NCBI GenBank assembly: GCA_029777945.1
Contig: JAKORG010000083.1
Location: forward strand, 1 to 64,000
Length of the DNA stretch: 64,000 nucleotides
Origin: Deltaproteobacteria bacterium
GTDB lineage: Bacteria; Desulfobacterota; Syntrophorhabdia; Syntrophorhabdales; Syntrophorhabdaceae
Direction: 5' to 3'
Position 1 is the stretch's first letter, and each line of letters begins with the position of its first letter. Made by a program: the position numbers and the translations under genes. This document shows positions 41,010 to 52,000 of the stretch, one piece after another. Under the pieces are notes generated by a model that saw nothing but the letters and a program-made list of their open reading frames with translations, did not search any database and was not told the origin of the DNA.

Positions 41010-41939
41010 ATGAAGAAAAAAAATAAGAGAGTTAAGACAAAAAAGAAATCCCCCGGGATAATATCAAAAAGTACAGATAGAAGTGCGCACTTCACAGACG
41101 GAGATAGCTATTATTTCTATAATTTAGGCATGCTATTGGGAGAAAGAAAAAAAACAATAGTTCAGGTAGGTAGGGATAAGAAGTTTTTCGATGCCCTTGA
41201 AAAGGGGTTAAAGGCAGCTAATAGGTCAGGGATTGTATTTTATTGCGTTGACCCGGATTCAGTGAATGAAACATTAAATACAGGGAATAATCAAGGTATA
41301 TTTAACTCAGTTGAGTATATTTCTTTATCAGCCGTAGACTGTGCAAAGAGGTTTGAGGATAAAAGTATAGATGTTATTTTCCTTAAAGGTGGTTATGACT
41401 TTTATAATCTATACGATGTTATTGATGCATGGTATCCAAAACTGAAAGATAGTGGCTGGCTTTCAGGTTATTGCCTTTTTTATGACGAAGGCAATTTAGA
41501 AAGGTTTGCAGGGGAAAAGGGACTTGGTTTTTCAATACTTAAAAGACCTCTTACAGATAATATCTTTGAGCTATATCCAGAAGATATTGTATCTGGATTA
41601 AAAAAAATTCAAGATTATCTAAATTGTGGGATGCTTTTAGATGCTGACCAGGTTATAAATCGTATTATAACAGCGTATCCCCATTCGCCTTTTTTAACTA
41701 ATCTAAAGGCAGAGCTTGATTATAGGTGCGGAAAGACATTAGAGGCTAAAAAACAATTTGAAAGGATTATAGACATGTGGCCTTATCATGTAAGGGCAAT
41801 GAATAACCTCGGGGCAATTGAGGCAAACACAGGTTACCCAAAAAAGGCAAGGGCACTATTTGAAAAGGTCCTTGAGATTGACCCGGGTAACGAGGATGCA
41901 ATAGCATCTCTCGATGAGATGGGAAGATTAGGTCTTTAA
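41010..41939 (+). CDS. Methyltransferase-like domain fused to TPR repeats
   Basis: This 309-residue protein has a very basic N-terminus (MKKKNKRVKTKKKSPG) and a Rossmann-type class I methyltransferase-like region (about 35-195: KTIVQVGRDKKFFDALEKGL, IVFYCVDPDSVNET, SIDVIFLKGGYDFYNLYDVI, PKLKDSGWLSGYC). Two TPR units follow (about 205-305: FERIIDMWPYHVRAMNNLGA, GYPKKARALFEKVLEIDPGN). The methyltransferase core resembles families that act on glycans or their carriers, but the glycine motif is weak, so activity is uncertain. It is the first gene of the sigma-54 glycosylation operon. Confidence 0.72.
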   Translation: MKKKNKRVKTKKKSPGIISKSTDRSAHFTDGDSYYFYNLGMLLGERKKTIVQVGRDKKFFDALEKGLKAANRSGIVFYCVDPDSVNETLNTGNNQGIFNSVEYISLSAVDCAKRFEDKSIDVIFLKGGYDFYNLYDVIDAWYPKLKDSGWLSGYCLFYDEGNLERFAGEKGLGFSILKRPLTDNIFELYPEDIVSGLKKIQDYLNCGMLLDADQVINRIITAYPHSPFLTNLKAELDYRCGKTLEAKKQFERIIDMWPYHVRAMNNLGAIEANTGYPKKARALFEKVLEIDPGNEDAIASLDEMGRLGL

Positions 41940-41952
41940 GGGGGCTATATTT

Positions 41953-44010
41953 ATGTTTAATGGTGAACTCATTCCTACAAAAAGGGCGGTTATTGATGTA
42001 AACAGGGTTTGTAATGCAAAATGTAAGATGTGTTACTACACCTACGATAATACAAAATGGACAAAAACATCTGATGACATTAAAAAGGAATTAATAATGG
42101 CAAAAAAAAGGGGTAATACGTCTGTAGACTTCACAGGTGGAGAACCAACTATACACCCTGATATGCCTGATGTTGTTAGATTTGCAGAATCAATTGGTCT
42201 TCATACGTGCATTATAACAAACTCTATTGCATTGGATAAGATTAAAAGGATAGTTGATGCAGGCTGCAGGGAATGGCTTGTCTCAATTCATGGCTACGAA
42301 GACAAGCATGACGAGCTTTTAGGTGTCAAAGGCGCATGGGATAAGATGCTATCTACAGTAGATTATCTCAATAGTCAAAGTTGTTTTGTCAGGGTTAACT
42401 GCACACTTACCAGATATAATTACAGTGACCTTCCGACACTTGCAAAATTCTACATAGACTATGTAAAGGCAAGGATAGTCAACTTTATAAACTTCAATCC
42501 CCATTACCAGTGGGGTGAGGTAAGTCAGCCAGAGGTCTTTTCAAAACTAAATGAGGTTCAGATTAAGGTTTCAGAGGTAGCACCATTTCTCAAAGAAGCA
42601 CTTAAAATGCTTGAAGAATACAATACATGGGTCAATGTGAGGTATTATCCTTTTTGTATGTTAAAGGGTTATGAGACCCATATATGCAATAATCCGCAAG
42701 TCATGTTTGACCCTTATGAGTGGGACTATGGTGTTCATCCTAAAACAGAAGAAAAATATCTTGCCTATGCAAGGTATTTGCAGGCAAACATTAATTCTTG
42801 CGAGGATAAATGTGGTTCGTGTGGTATCTTAAACGTATGTGGTGGTATAAACAGAAATTACGCCAAAATACATGGATTTTCAGAGCTTGAGCCGTATTCT
42901 GAAGTGGCAGAACACCCTTATCATTTCAAAAAAGACCTTGAGGCAGATATAATAATACCTGCATATAAGCCTTCAAGGAACTTGCAATATCTTCTTAATG
43001 AGATAGTAGAAAAATCCATTCAGCCCTATAACATAGTCCTTGTATCAAAGATTCAAAGTGCAGCAAAAAACAGAAACTATGGACTTGAAAGGTCAAAAAG
43101 CCCCTACATAATAATGTGCGACGACGACATTCGCAATTTACCATACGGCTGGAACAGGGCTTTGATAGATGTATTAAAAGAAAACAGAGAAATCATAGCG
43201 GTCTCAGCAAGACTTATGAACCCAGACGGAACACCAGGCAGAAACACGGCCAATAATTTTGACCTTAAGACCCCACTTGTAAAGGTAGATTTTATACCTA
43301 CTGCCTGCTGTGCCATAAGAAGAACTGACATGAGGTTTGATGAGAGATACATAAGGGCAGGCTGGGAAGACACTGATTTCTTTATGCAGATGAAGTCATC
43401 TCTTTCTGGATACATTGTAATTTGCAACGCTGTGAAGGTGGTGCACCTAAACGAAGAAAAAAATGTAGGTGGGACGCAGAATTTATACAACGAAAGATTG
43501 TTTAAGGAAAAATGGTTAAAGAAAAAGACAGTTAAGGAAACCATAGAGGAGTTTATAGACAAAAGAGATTTCAAAGAGGCATTAAATCTACTACACACAG
43601 AACTGTCAAAAACACCAAATGATGCAGAACTACTTAGCCTTTTAGGCTGTATCATGATTGAAATAAACCAGATAGAAGACGCAATTGAATGTTATTATGG
43701 AGCAGCATTATTAAGACCCAACGATGCAAAAATTTTAGTTAATTTTATTGAGGCAAGTAAAAAGATAGAAAAATACGACCTTTTAGAAAAGTTTCTTAAA
43801 AAGATGATGGAACTCAATCCTGACATACCTGAATTTCCATATTTAATGGCAGAGTGCCTTTGCTGGCAGGGTAGATTCAGTGAGGCCATAGATTTGCTGG
43901 ATACTAATATAAAAAGATTTCCCGGCCACAAGGAATCTAAAATGCTAAAGAATTCTCTAACTGAATCTGTTAAAGGCCGTAATAATCTGAATGCAGATTG
44001 GGGATTATAA
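41953..44010 (+). CDS. Radical SAM protein fused to glycosyltransferase-like and TPR domains
   Basis: This 685-residue protein starts with a radical SAM domain (C20-x3-C24-x2-C27 in NRVCNAKCKMCYYTYDN; FTGGEPTIHPDM next). A SPASM-like Cys cluster lies near residues 282-297 (CEDKCGSCGILNVCGG). It continues with a GT-A fold (about 332-520: ADIIIPAYKPSRNLQYLLNE, MCDDDIRNLPYGWNRALIDV with a DDD motif) and ends in TPR repeats. SPASM radical SAM enzymes often modify peptides, so a peptide- or glycan-modifying role is possible. The next gene starts 3 bases after its stop. Confidence 0.8.
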   Translation: MFNGELIPTKRAVIDVNRVCNAKCKMCYYTYDNTKWTKTSDDIKKELIMAKKRGNTSVDFTGGEPTIHPDMPDVVRFAESIGLHTCIITNSIALDKIKRIVDAGCREWLVSIHGYEDKHDELLGVKGAWDKMLSTVDYLNSQSCFVRVNCTLTRYNYSDLPTLAKFYIDYVKARIVNFINFNPHYQWGEVSQPEVFSKLNEVQIKVSEVAPFLKEALKMLEEYNTWVNVRYYPFCMLKGYETHICNNPQVMFDPYEWDYGVHPKTEEKYLAYARYLQANINSCEDKCGSCGILNVCGGINRNYAKIHGFSELEPYSEVAEHPYHFKKDLEADIIIPAYKPSRNLQYLLNEIVEKSIQPYNIVLVSKIQSAAKNRNYGLERSKSPYIIMCDDDIRNLPYGWNRALIDVLKENREIIAVSARLMNPDGTPGRNTANNFDLKTPLVKVDFIPTACCAIRRTDMRFDERYIRAGWEDTDFFMQMKSSLSGYIVICNAVKVVHLNEEKNVGGTQNLYNERLFKEKWLKKKTVKETIEEFIDKRDFKEALNLLHTELSKTPNDAELLSLLGCIMIEINQIEDAIECYYGAALLRPNDAKILVNFIEASKKIEKYDLLEKFLKKMMELNPDIPEFPYLMAECLCWQGRFSEAIDLLDTNIKRFPGHKESKMLKNSLTESVKGRNNLNADWGL

Positions 44011-44012
44011 AA

Positions 44013-47000
44013 ATGCAACTGAACCAATGCGTGCCTCAGGCTATTTTTATACAGCTTGCAACTGCCTGCAATGCAAAATGTATCAACTGCCCTTACATCT
44101 TTACTTACGGAGAAAAAGGTACACATAAAAAGGGAGTTATGGACGACAATGTATGGATCAAGATTGTCCACGATTTGAAAGCTATGAACTTTACAGGACA
44201 GGTTGGTTTCTACCTGCATCACGAACCTTTGCTTGTAAATTCACTTTTCGATAAGGTCGAGGACATAAATAGCAACACAAAGGCCTTTGTCGTCATTTCC
44301 ACTAATAGATTTTTACTGACAAAAGAAAAGAGGAAAGCCTTAATCTCATCAAAACCACGAGTTGTGCACATCAATATTAATTCTGGTGATAAGGCAGAAT
44401 ATGAGTTAATGACTGGCTTAGTTTTCGATATTACAATTGAGAATACTAAGAGTTTTATTGAGGAAGCAAAAGGCAAGATTCATATAGAGATAAACTGTCC
44501 GGTGTTGCCAGGAGTTGATACTGATTTGTTAAAGAATTTGTTTCCAGATGTGCAGGTCAATACGGATTATATGGCAACATCCAGGGGAGGTACCTTAACA
44601 TGGGTTTATTGTAAATCATATTTAAACAGATTTAATCTTGAAAGTTACTGTTATCAACCTATTATAAACTTCAACATTCTTTATGATGGCAGTGTTATTC
44701 TATGCTGTAATGACTGGCTTCATAAAACCAAAGGTTTGTTTTCAAAAGTGACAGAAAGCTCTATCTTTGAAATATATAACTCTGAACTAATGAAAAAAAT
44801 TAGAGCTGAGTTTAAAAAAGGTGATTATAGTAGATTCTCTATGTGTACTTATTGTGCAAAGGAGATGGGCTTTACTATAACAAAAGAAAATGACAACTTA
44901 GCATCATTACATAAGGCCGTCTCATCTGATTTAAAACCAGTTAAAAGGGTACTTCTTACCAATATTAGGATGTTAGATTTTACAGGGAGTGAAATTTACA
45001 CGATGACACTTGCCAAAGGTTTGCGTAAGAGTGGAATAGATACTATCGTATATTCCAAATTTATTGGGGGAGTCATTGAGGCAGAACTAAATAGGGCTGG
45101 CATTCCTTTAGTAAACGACATTAATAAAATAAAAGAAGAGAAATTTGATCTGATACATGCCCATCATAATATAAACGCAATGGAACTCAGGTACCACTTT
45201 CCGGACATATCCATGGTATACATGTCTCATGGAGTTTTACCTGCCTTGGAACAACCTCCTTTTATTGATATCGGTATTGATTTATTTCTCGCGGTAAGTG
45301 AAGAGGTTAGACAGAATCTCATCAATAATGGAGTACCGGAGGAGAGGGTTCTCATATTGAGAAATATGGTGGATTCTGAATTATTCAGAGAGTTAAGACC
45401 TGTAAATAAAGTACCGAAGAAGGTTTTGATCTTTAGCTACAAACTCAACGAACAGATGATTCTTGAGATTAAAAACTCCTGTAAGCGCCTGGGACTTGCA
45501 TGTATAGAAGCGGGAAACTGGGATAATCCTGTGCATTACTATGATTTGCCTTACCTTATGAATGATGTGGACATAGTGATTTCATCTGGCAGAGGCATCA
45601 TAGAAGCGATGCTATGTGGAAGGATCCCTTTAGTCATCGACAGGGGTTACATGGATGGTATGGTCACTCCTTATAACATACGGGAACTCATGAAGTGCAA
45701 TTTTTCGGGAAGAAGGTACCGTATCAATTTTTCCAGAGAGACGTTTGAGTCTGAGATAGAGAAGTACAACCATTTATATGGCCAGGAACTCAGAAAAATA
45801 TCGGTTGAGCTTTTCTCTGCTGATTATCTGATAAATCGCCTGGTTCAGATTTATATTGGTGTTTTACTCAGAAGAGAGAAAGAAAAACACACCAGAAAAG
45901 AACTTCCTGTAATCTTAGAAAAAATCCTGTCTTGCTATAGTGAAATCATAAACGTTAGCTCAAATCATGGGGCAAGATTTCACGGGGGATCTGTCCGGTA
46001 CAAAAGAGTAGGCCCGTCTATTCAACTGGAAGGACATCGTACAAATATTCGAATCCCTTCTGGAGAGATAACCAGTATTCATTCCGGAGACAATTTTCCT
46101 CAGCAGAACGCCGGAAATCTTACATGCCCAGAGAAAAAATTGGTTCATCCTATAGCTTTTTATCTGCCTCAATACCATCCTATCCCTGAAAATGACAATT
46201 GGTGGGGTGAAGGTTTTACGGAGTGGACAAATGTGAGATCCGCAGTCCCTCTCTTTGAAGGACACATACAGCCAAGAATTCCCACTGAACTTGGCTGGTA
46301 TGATTTGCATGATCTCGATGTGATTAAAAAGCAAGTTGAGTTTGCCAGGGAACATGGTATTTACGGGTTCTGTTTTTATCATTACTGGTTTAATGGAAAA
46401 CTTCTACTTGAAAAACCACTTGAGAACTTTCTCAATTGTTCTGAAATAGACTTCCCTTTCTGTCTTTGCTGGGCAAACGAAGATTGGACAAGGGCATGGG
46501 ACGGAAGAAGTGGAGAGGTACTCATCAAGCAGGAGTATTCAGCGGAAGATGATTTATCCCATATCCGTTATCTTATTCCGTTCCTCAAAGATGAAAGATA
46601 CATAAAAGTGGATGGAAAGCCTCTTCTTCTCGTCTACAGGATAAGCAAACTTCCCGATCCTTTGAAAACCACAGAAGTCTGGAGAGAGGAAGCTAAAAAA
46701 GCAGGAATAGGGGAACTATTCTTGTGTAGTGTAGAAAACTTTCCCGAGGACCGTAGAGATCCAAGACATTTCGGTTTTGATGCATCTATTGAATTTCAGC
46801 CAGACTTTGTAAATCTTGGAAATCCTCTTCCGCCCGAAAAATATAACGGAGTAAGGGTTTACGACTATAGGCAGGTAGTGGCAGAAATGCTTCGTAAGGA
46901 ACCAGCCGATTATCCTCGGTTTTTCTGCGTTTTTCCTCAGTGGGATAATACCCCCCGAAGAAAGAAGGATGGCCTTGCTATTATAAATTCAAACCCTGAC

Positions 47001-48998
47001 ACTTATGGCTACTGGCTCGCAGAATCTATAAGAAGAACACTGAAAGCCTTTCCAGAAGGAAGACGTTTGGTCTTCATAAATGCCTGGAATGAGTGGGGCG
47101 AGGGGAATATGCTTGAGCCTGACTCGGTCTGGGGAAGAAGGTACTTAGAAGTTACTAAAAAAGCAGTATCAGATTATGAAAAATTCGACCCTCTGCAAGA
47201 GAAACTGGAACAAATCGAGAGATTATCAGAAAATGGAGAACTCGAAGAGGCAAAGAAACTTGCCTTGTCACTGATCGAGGACCATCCGTATCACCCAATG
47301 TTACTCAACGAACTTGCAGGAATATTTTACAGGGAAGGCGATAAAACAAATGCAATGATCTACCTGAAAAAGGCAGCAGCGTTAAAACCTGATGATATTT
47401 TAATTCTCAAAAATCTTGGGAACATATATATAGAACTTGGAAAGAACGTTGAGGCAGAAAAAATGTTCGAAAAAGTTATTACAATTGACCCTGAAGATAG
47501 TGAATCTCAACAGATTCTTTCATTTCTGAGACACGAACATGAGAAAAAAGATGTTAATAAGCCTTTAGTGTCCATTGTGATTCCCGTTCTTAACAATTTG
47601 GATTTTACCATAAGATGTATCGATTCCATCTTAAAATGTGAGACTGAAATACACTACGAGGTTATAATCGTTGATAACGGTTTCACAGATGAAATAATGG
47701 ACTATTTTACTTCCTTAAAAAATCCAAGTGTCCGTTACGTTCAGTACGAGGAGAACTTGGGTCCTGTTGGAAGTTGCAATAAGGCAGTAGAGGAAGCACA
47801 AGGCGACTTCATTTTTCTTTTGGTTCCGGAAATACAACCGAGAGGAGATTGGCTTAAACCAATGCTGGAGCTTGTGAGTGAGAATAGGGCGACTGCAGTA
47901 ACATCCAAGATAGTTGGTCATGATGAGAGGATAGTTGAAGCAGGGTTTTCTGTTTTTGAGAAAGAAAAATTAGTGGGTAATGGTGAGGGGCACAACAAGA
48001 ACGAAAGCCAGTACAACCATGCATGTAATGCCAAGTCTGGTTCAAGGTATTCAATATTCATCTCAAAAAAAGACTGGATAGAATCAGGAGGTCTTGACAG
48101 CAGATATAGTAGCATCCACATAGCATTGGTTGATATGGGTTTGAACTTGATATCTATGGGAAAGCAGATTCTTTATCAACCTCAAAGTGAGTTTTCGATT
48201 CAGGTAACTGGTAAAGAGGAACTCGGGAAGAGAAGACCACAGATTTTATTCGATTTTTCTAATCAGGTAGAAAACGAGACACGTTCAAAGGTTCTTGTGT
48301 TAGGTGTCTACCTTGCCGAACAACTAAATTTCATCGAGGACATAGTAGAAAGATTTGCAGAATCAAAAAATCATGATGTAGAACAGTATTGGATTTCAAT
48401 TGGTTCAGAAAGAGTAGATAAAAAAGTCCAGGAAGTAACAGTAAAGGTAGTCTATGACAGAACGCCTAAATTTGTACTAATGAATGAGCTGCTCTCTCAG
48501 AAAAATTTGAGTGAATATGAATATATAATTATTGCTGACGATGACATTATTCTTCCCTATGGTTTTCTGGATGAATTTCTGCACTTGCAATCAAAATATG
48601 AATTTGTGCTCGCCCAACCCGCCAGAACTACCAATTCATACATTGACCATCCTATAGTTATGCAACAAAGAGACGTTATTGCAAGACAAACAAAATTCGT
48701 TGAGATTGGACCTTTATTTAGTGTTCATAATTCAATCTATGACTTTATATTTCCCTTTGATACTATATCCCCTATGGGATGGGGGTATGAAAATTACTGG
48801 TCATACGAATTATCAAGAAGAGGCTATAAAATGGGTATTATAGACAATACCCCTGTAGACCACAGCATTAGGAAACCTGTTAAGAATTATGAATGGAGTG
48901 AGGCTGACAGACAAAGAAGAATCTATTTACAGAAGTATCCGCATCTTAAATATGAAGACTGCTTCGTAGTAACAGATGTAATAAGTTTGAGAGGGTAA
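44013..48998 (+). CDS. Giant multidomain protein: radical SAM, GT4, WbsX, TPR, GT2 and a second GT-like domain
   Basis: This protein has about 1661 residues. Domains by approximate residue: radical SAM 1-210 (C19, C23, C26 in ATACNAKCINCPY) with SPASM-type Cys 212-283 (VILCCNDW, CTYCAKEMGF); GT4-like 310-612 (LTNIRMLDFTGSEIYTMTLA); WbsX/GH99-like 709-1049 (AFYLPQYHPIPENDNWWGEG, WANEDWTRAWDGR, NAWNEWGEGNMLEP); TPR 1055-1175; GT2 1184-1406 (VSIVIPVLNNLDFTIRCIDS); C-terminal GT-like 1421-1661 (IIIADDDIILPYGFLDEF, GWGYENYWSYELSRRGY). There is no membrane segment. WbsX domains occur in polysaccharide synthesis. It probably builds or transfers a glycan; substrate unknown. Confidence 0.8.
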   Translation: MQLNQCVPQAIFIQLATACNAKCINCPYIFTYGEKGTHKKGVMDDNVWIKIVHDLKAMNFTGQVGFYLHHEPLLVNSLFDKVEDINSNTKAFVVISTNRFLLTKEKRKALISSKPRVVHININSGDKAEYELMTGLVFDITIENTKSFIEEAKGKIHIEINCPVLPGVDTDLLKNLFPDVQVNTDYMATSRGGTLTWVYCKSYLNRFNLESYCYQPIINFNILYDGSVILCCNDWLHKTKGLFSKVTESSIFEIYNSELMKKIRAEFKKGDYSRFSMCTYCAKEMGFTITKENDNLASLHKAVSSDLKPVKRVLLTNIRMLDFTGSEIYTMTLAKGLRKSGIDTIVYSKFIGGVIEAELNRAGIPLVNDINKIKEEKFDLIHAHHNINAMELRYHFPDISMVYMSHGVLPALEQPPFIDIGIDLFLAVSEEVRQNLINNGVPEERVLILRNMVDSELFRELRPVNKVPKKVLIFSYKLNEQMILEIKNSCKRLGLACIEAGNWDNPVHYYDLPYLMNDVDIVISSGRGIIEAMLCGRIPLVIDRGYMDGMVTPYNIRELMKCNFSGRRYRINFSRETFESEIEKYNHLYGQELRKISVELFSADYLINRLVQIYIGVLLRREKEKHTRKELPVILEKILSCYSEIINVSSNHGARFHGGSVRYKRVGPSIQLEGHRTNIRIPSGEITSIHSGDNFPQQNAGNLTCPEKKLVHPIAFYLPQYHPIPENDNWWGEGFTEWTNVRSAVPLFEGHIQPRIPTELGWYDLHDLDVIKKQVEFAREHGIYGFCFYHYWFNGKLLLEKPLENFLNCSEIDFPFCLCWANEDWTRAWDGRSGEVLIKQEYSAEDDLSHIRYLIPFLKDERYIKVDGKPLLLVYRISKLPDPLKTTEVWREEAKKAGIGELFLCSVENFPEDRRDPRHFGFDASIEFQPDFVNLGNPLPPEKYNGVRVYDYRQVVAEMLRKEPADYPRFFCVFPQWDNTPRRKKDGLAIINSNPDTYGYWLAESIRRTLKAFPEGRRLVFINAWNEWGEGNMLEPDSVWGRRYLEVTKKAVSDYEKFDPLQEKLEQIERLSENGELEEAKKLALSLIEDHPYHPMLLNELAGIFYREGDKTNAMIYLKKAAALKPDDILILKNLGNIYIELGKNVEAEKMFEKVITIDPEDSESQQILSFLRHEHEKKDVNKPLVSIVIPVLNNLDFTIRCIDSILKCETEIHYEVIIVDNGFTDEIMDYFTSLKNPSVRYVQYEENLGPVGSCNKAVEEAQGDFIFLLVPEIQPRGDWLKPMLELVSENRATAVTSKIVGHDERIVEAGFSVFEKEKLVGNGEGHNKNESQYNHACNAKSGSRYSIFISKKDWIESGGLDSRYSSIHIALVDMGLNLISMGKQILYQPQSEFSIQVTGKEELGKRRPQILFDFSNQVENETRSKVLVLGVYLAEQLNFIEDIVERFAESKNHDVEQYWISIGSERVDKKVQEVTVKVVYDRTPKFVLMNELLSQKNLSEYEYIIIADDDIILPYGFLDEFLHLQSKYEFVLAQPARTTNSYIDHPIVMQQRDVIARQTKFVEIGPLFSVHNSIYDFIFPFDTISPMGWGYENYWSYELSRRGYKMGIIDNTPVDHSIRKPVKNYEWSEADRQRRIYLQKYPHLKYEDCFVVTDVISLRG

Positions 48999-49004
48999 TT
49001 TCAT

Positions 49005-52000
49005 ATGAGGTCACAAAATCCTTTGATTAGCGTCATTATACCGACATACAACAGAGCTGATTTACTCAGGTCATCACTTGAAAGCCTTTTAAGGCAAAAA
49101 TTATCAAAAAGCGCTTTTGAAGTTATAGTTGTAAACGATGGCTCAACAGATAGCACGGAAGACATTTGTCAGTCATTTCGTCAACTTATGGATATTAAAC
49201 ACGTGTATCAAAGAAATTCAGGTATATCAGCAGCGAAAAACCTTGGTATCTTGTTGTCAAGAGCCCCATTTCTTCTATTTTTTGATGATGACGACATTGC
49301 AGAGAACGATCTTTTAGCTCAACACGCAAGATTTCATATGCAATATAAGGATGAAAATATCGCGTGTCTCGGTTTTACTACATGGCATCCAAGTCTGAAT
49401 GTAACACCTGTTATGGAATATATAACTGAAATAGGACAATTCCTGTTTTCATATAAAAGCCTAAAACACGGTCAAGAGCTTGATTTTACCTATTTCTGGG
49501 GAGGACGAACTTCGTGTAAGAGGTCCTTTCTTGTCAAACATGGGATCTTCAATCAAGACTTTACCTCCATCATTGAAGACATAGAACTTGGTTACAGGCT
49601 ATCCAAATTCGGTCTGAAAGTTATTTTTAACAAGGATGCTAAAAGTTACATGATTAGACCCATTACATACGACCAGTTCTGCGCGAGATGTGAGAGAACA
49701 GGAAATGCTCTTTACCTTTTCAGCACGTTGCATCCAGACCCTGTTGTGCAGAAATACTGTATAAGACCGATGGCAGAAAAAAAATGGGGCCAAATACGAG
49801 AACAAATAGAGCAGGTAGTAGATAAAGTGCATGAGATTGAGTCGCATCTATTTTCCCATGACGTGTCAGAGACACAGAGACGCTTGCTTCTGGACGAGTT
49901 ATATAAGTTATATGAGTGGAGTTTCACTGCATTCAAGATCAAGGGGATTATAAATGCAAGAGAAAGTAAAAAACATATCATTGACCATATTGATAGAGGT
50001 TCGATAAGCGAAAAAGATGTATCTCTTTACAAAGAAAAATGGAAGTCTTTACCACATGAAAGTAGATTGAAAATATTGGTGATAGACCATTTTCTTCCAA
50101 TGTTTGATAGGGCATCCGGTTCCTTGAGACTGTTCAATATAATTAAGGCACTAAAAACGTTAAAGAACCATGTTACATTTCTTGCATTAAATAACGACTT
50201 TGAGTCTACCTATAGACCCATACTGGAAGACCTGGGAGTGGAAACATATACGTTACAGAACTTAGTAACACAAGGAAAAAATAGGATTAAAGAATGGCTT
50301 GAAACTTCAGAATTTGAGTGGGCTATTATTGAATTCTGGAAAACTGGACAGACATGGATTCCAGTTATAAGAAATATTACCCCACATACGAAGATTATAG
50401 TCGACTCTGTAGATATTCACTTTGTAAGAGAAATCAGAGAGGCCGAGTTAGCCAATGATAGAGAGTTACTTCGTAAGGCTTTTAAGAATAAGAAAGAAGA
50501 GATTGATACCTACAGGCTTGCAGATAGAGTCTGGGTAGTTACAGACAAGGATAAAGAGGCTGTCGAGCAATTTTTACCTGGGATCCCCATAGACATCATC
50601 CCAAATATACATGAAAGGATTCAGATAAACAAAATATTCGAAGACACATCTGATTTACTTTTTGTAGGAAATTTTAATCATCCTCCAAATAGAGACGCTG
50701 TGTTCTTCTTCTGTAAAGAGATATTTCCACTGATAAAAAAAGAGCTCAGAGATGTGAAGCTCTATATAGTCGGCAATAATCCTCAAGATGATATAAGGAG
50801 TCTTACCTGTGATGACATAATCATAACAGGATATGTTGAGGATTTATCGCCATATCTTTCAAAATCCCGCATATCTGTTGCTCCACTCAGATACGGTGCG
50901 GGCATGAAAGGCAAAATAGGCGAGGCCTTATCCTGGGGTTTACCTGTAGTTACAAGCTCAATCGGTGCTGAGGGCATGGGTCTTATAGATGGAATCCATG
51001 TGCAGATTGCCGATAATCCTCATGAATTTGCAGAAAAGGTAATAAGGCTATATAAGGACAAAGAACTTTGGCTCAAGCTATCCGAAGAAGGAAAAAAATT
51101 TATAGAGGAAAATTATTCATCTGAGGCTGTTGAAAAAAGACTAAAAGAAGTTTTCTCTGAAACAAATGCACAAGAAAAGATTTTTAGTGAGGTAGTGCAG
51201 GATACAAAAGTGGATAAAAAATGCGTTTTTGTTGCCAGATTGGAAGCCATAGATTTCCCAGAACCGAATTTCAAAGACATACTGACAAGTATTATCATCC
51301 CTGTAAAAGACAACTGGGATTATACGAAGGCCTGTCTTGAGTCAGTAGTAAGATATACCGATGTTCCATACGAGATTGTGATAGTTGATAACGGCTCAGA
51401 GGAGCCCATTTTCCAGTATGTCAAAAGGTGGAAAGATAGAAATGAGAAGATACCAGTAAGATATCTCCGTTTTAATGAGAACAAAGGATTCGCAGGGGGA
51501 TGCAATGGAGGTGCTTTGGTCTCATCAGGGGATTATCTTGTGTTTTTGAATAATGATACCCTTGTTACCCCCAGCTGGCTTAAAGGGCTGTTAAAGCCTA
51601 TTATTTCAGACAATTCTATCGGTATAACGGGTCCTGTGTCAAACTATGTAAATGGGGGGCAGAGAATAAAAGATTGTCCCATTGCCTTTAAATCACCTGC
51701 TAATATTGATTTTGGGAAATTAGTAGCCTATGCTTCAAGTATCTCAAATAAGAATTCAAACACCTATATGTTTACCGAGGTGGTAATGGGTCTTTGCCTT
51801 GCAATAAAGAAGGAATTATTCGATGGAATAGGTGGCTTTGATGAGATGTTCTATCCGGGAAATTTTGAGGACGCTGATCTCTCCATGCGTATCCACAGGA
51901 TGGGATTAAAACCAGTAATATGTATGGATGTCTTTGTATACCATTTTGGGAATAAGACATTTGGCTCCAAAGAGACCGATTACAAAGATGCATACAAAAA

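Noticed and set aside
44013-48998. Misassembly as the explanation for the giant gene
   Set aside because: The frame is open without a break, domain joints carry ordinary linkers, and its neighbours share the same module types. It cannot be excluded without reads, but nothing in the sequence suggests it.
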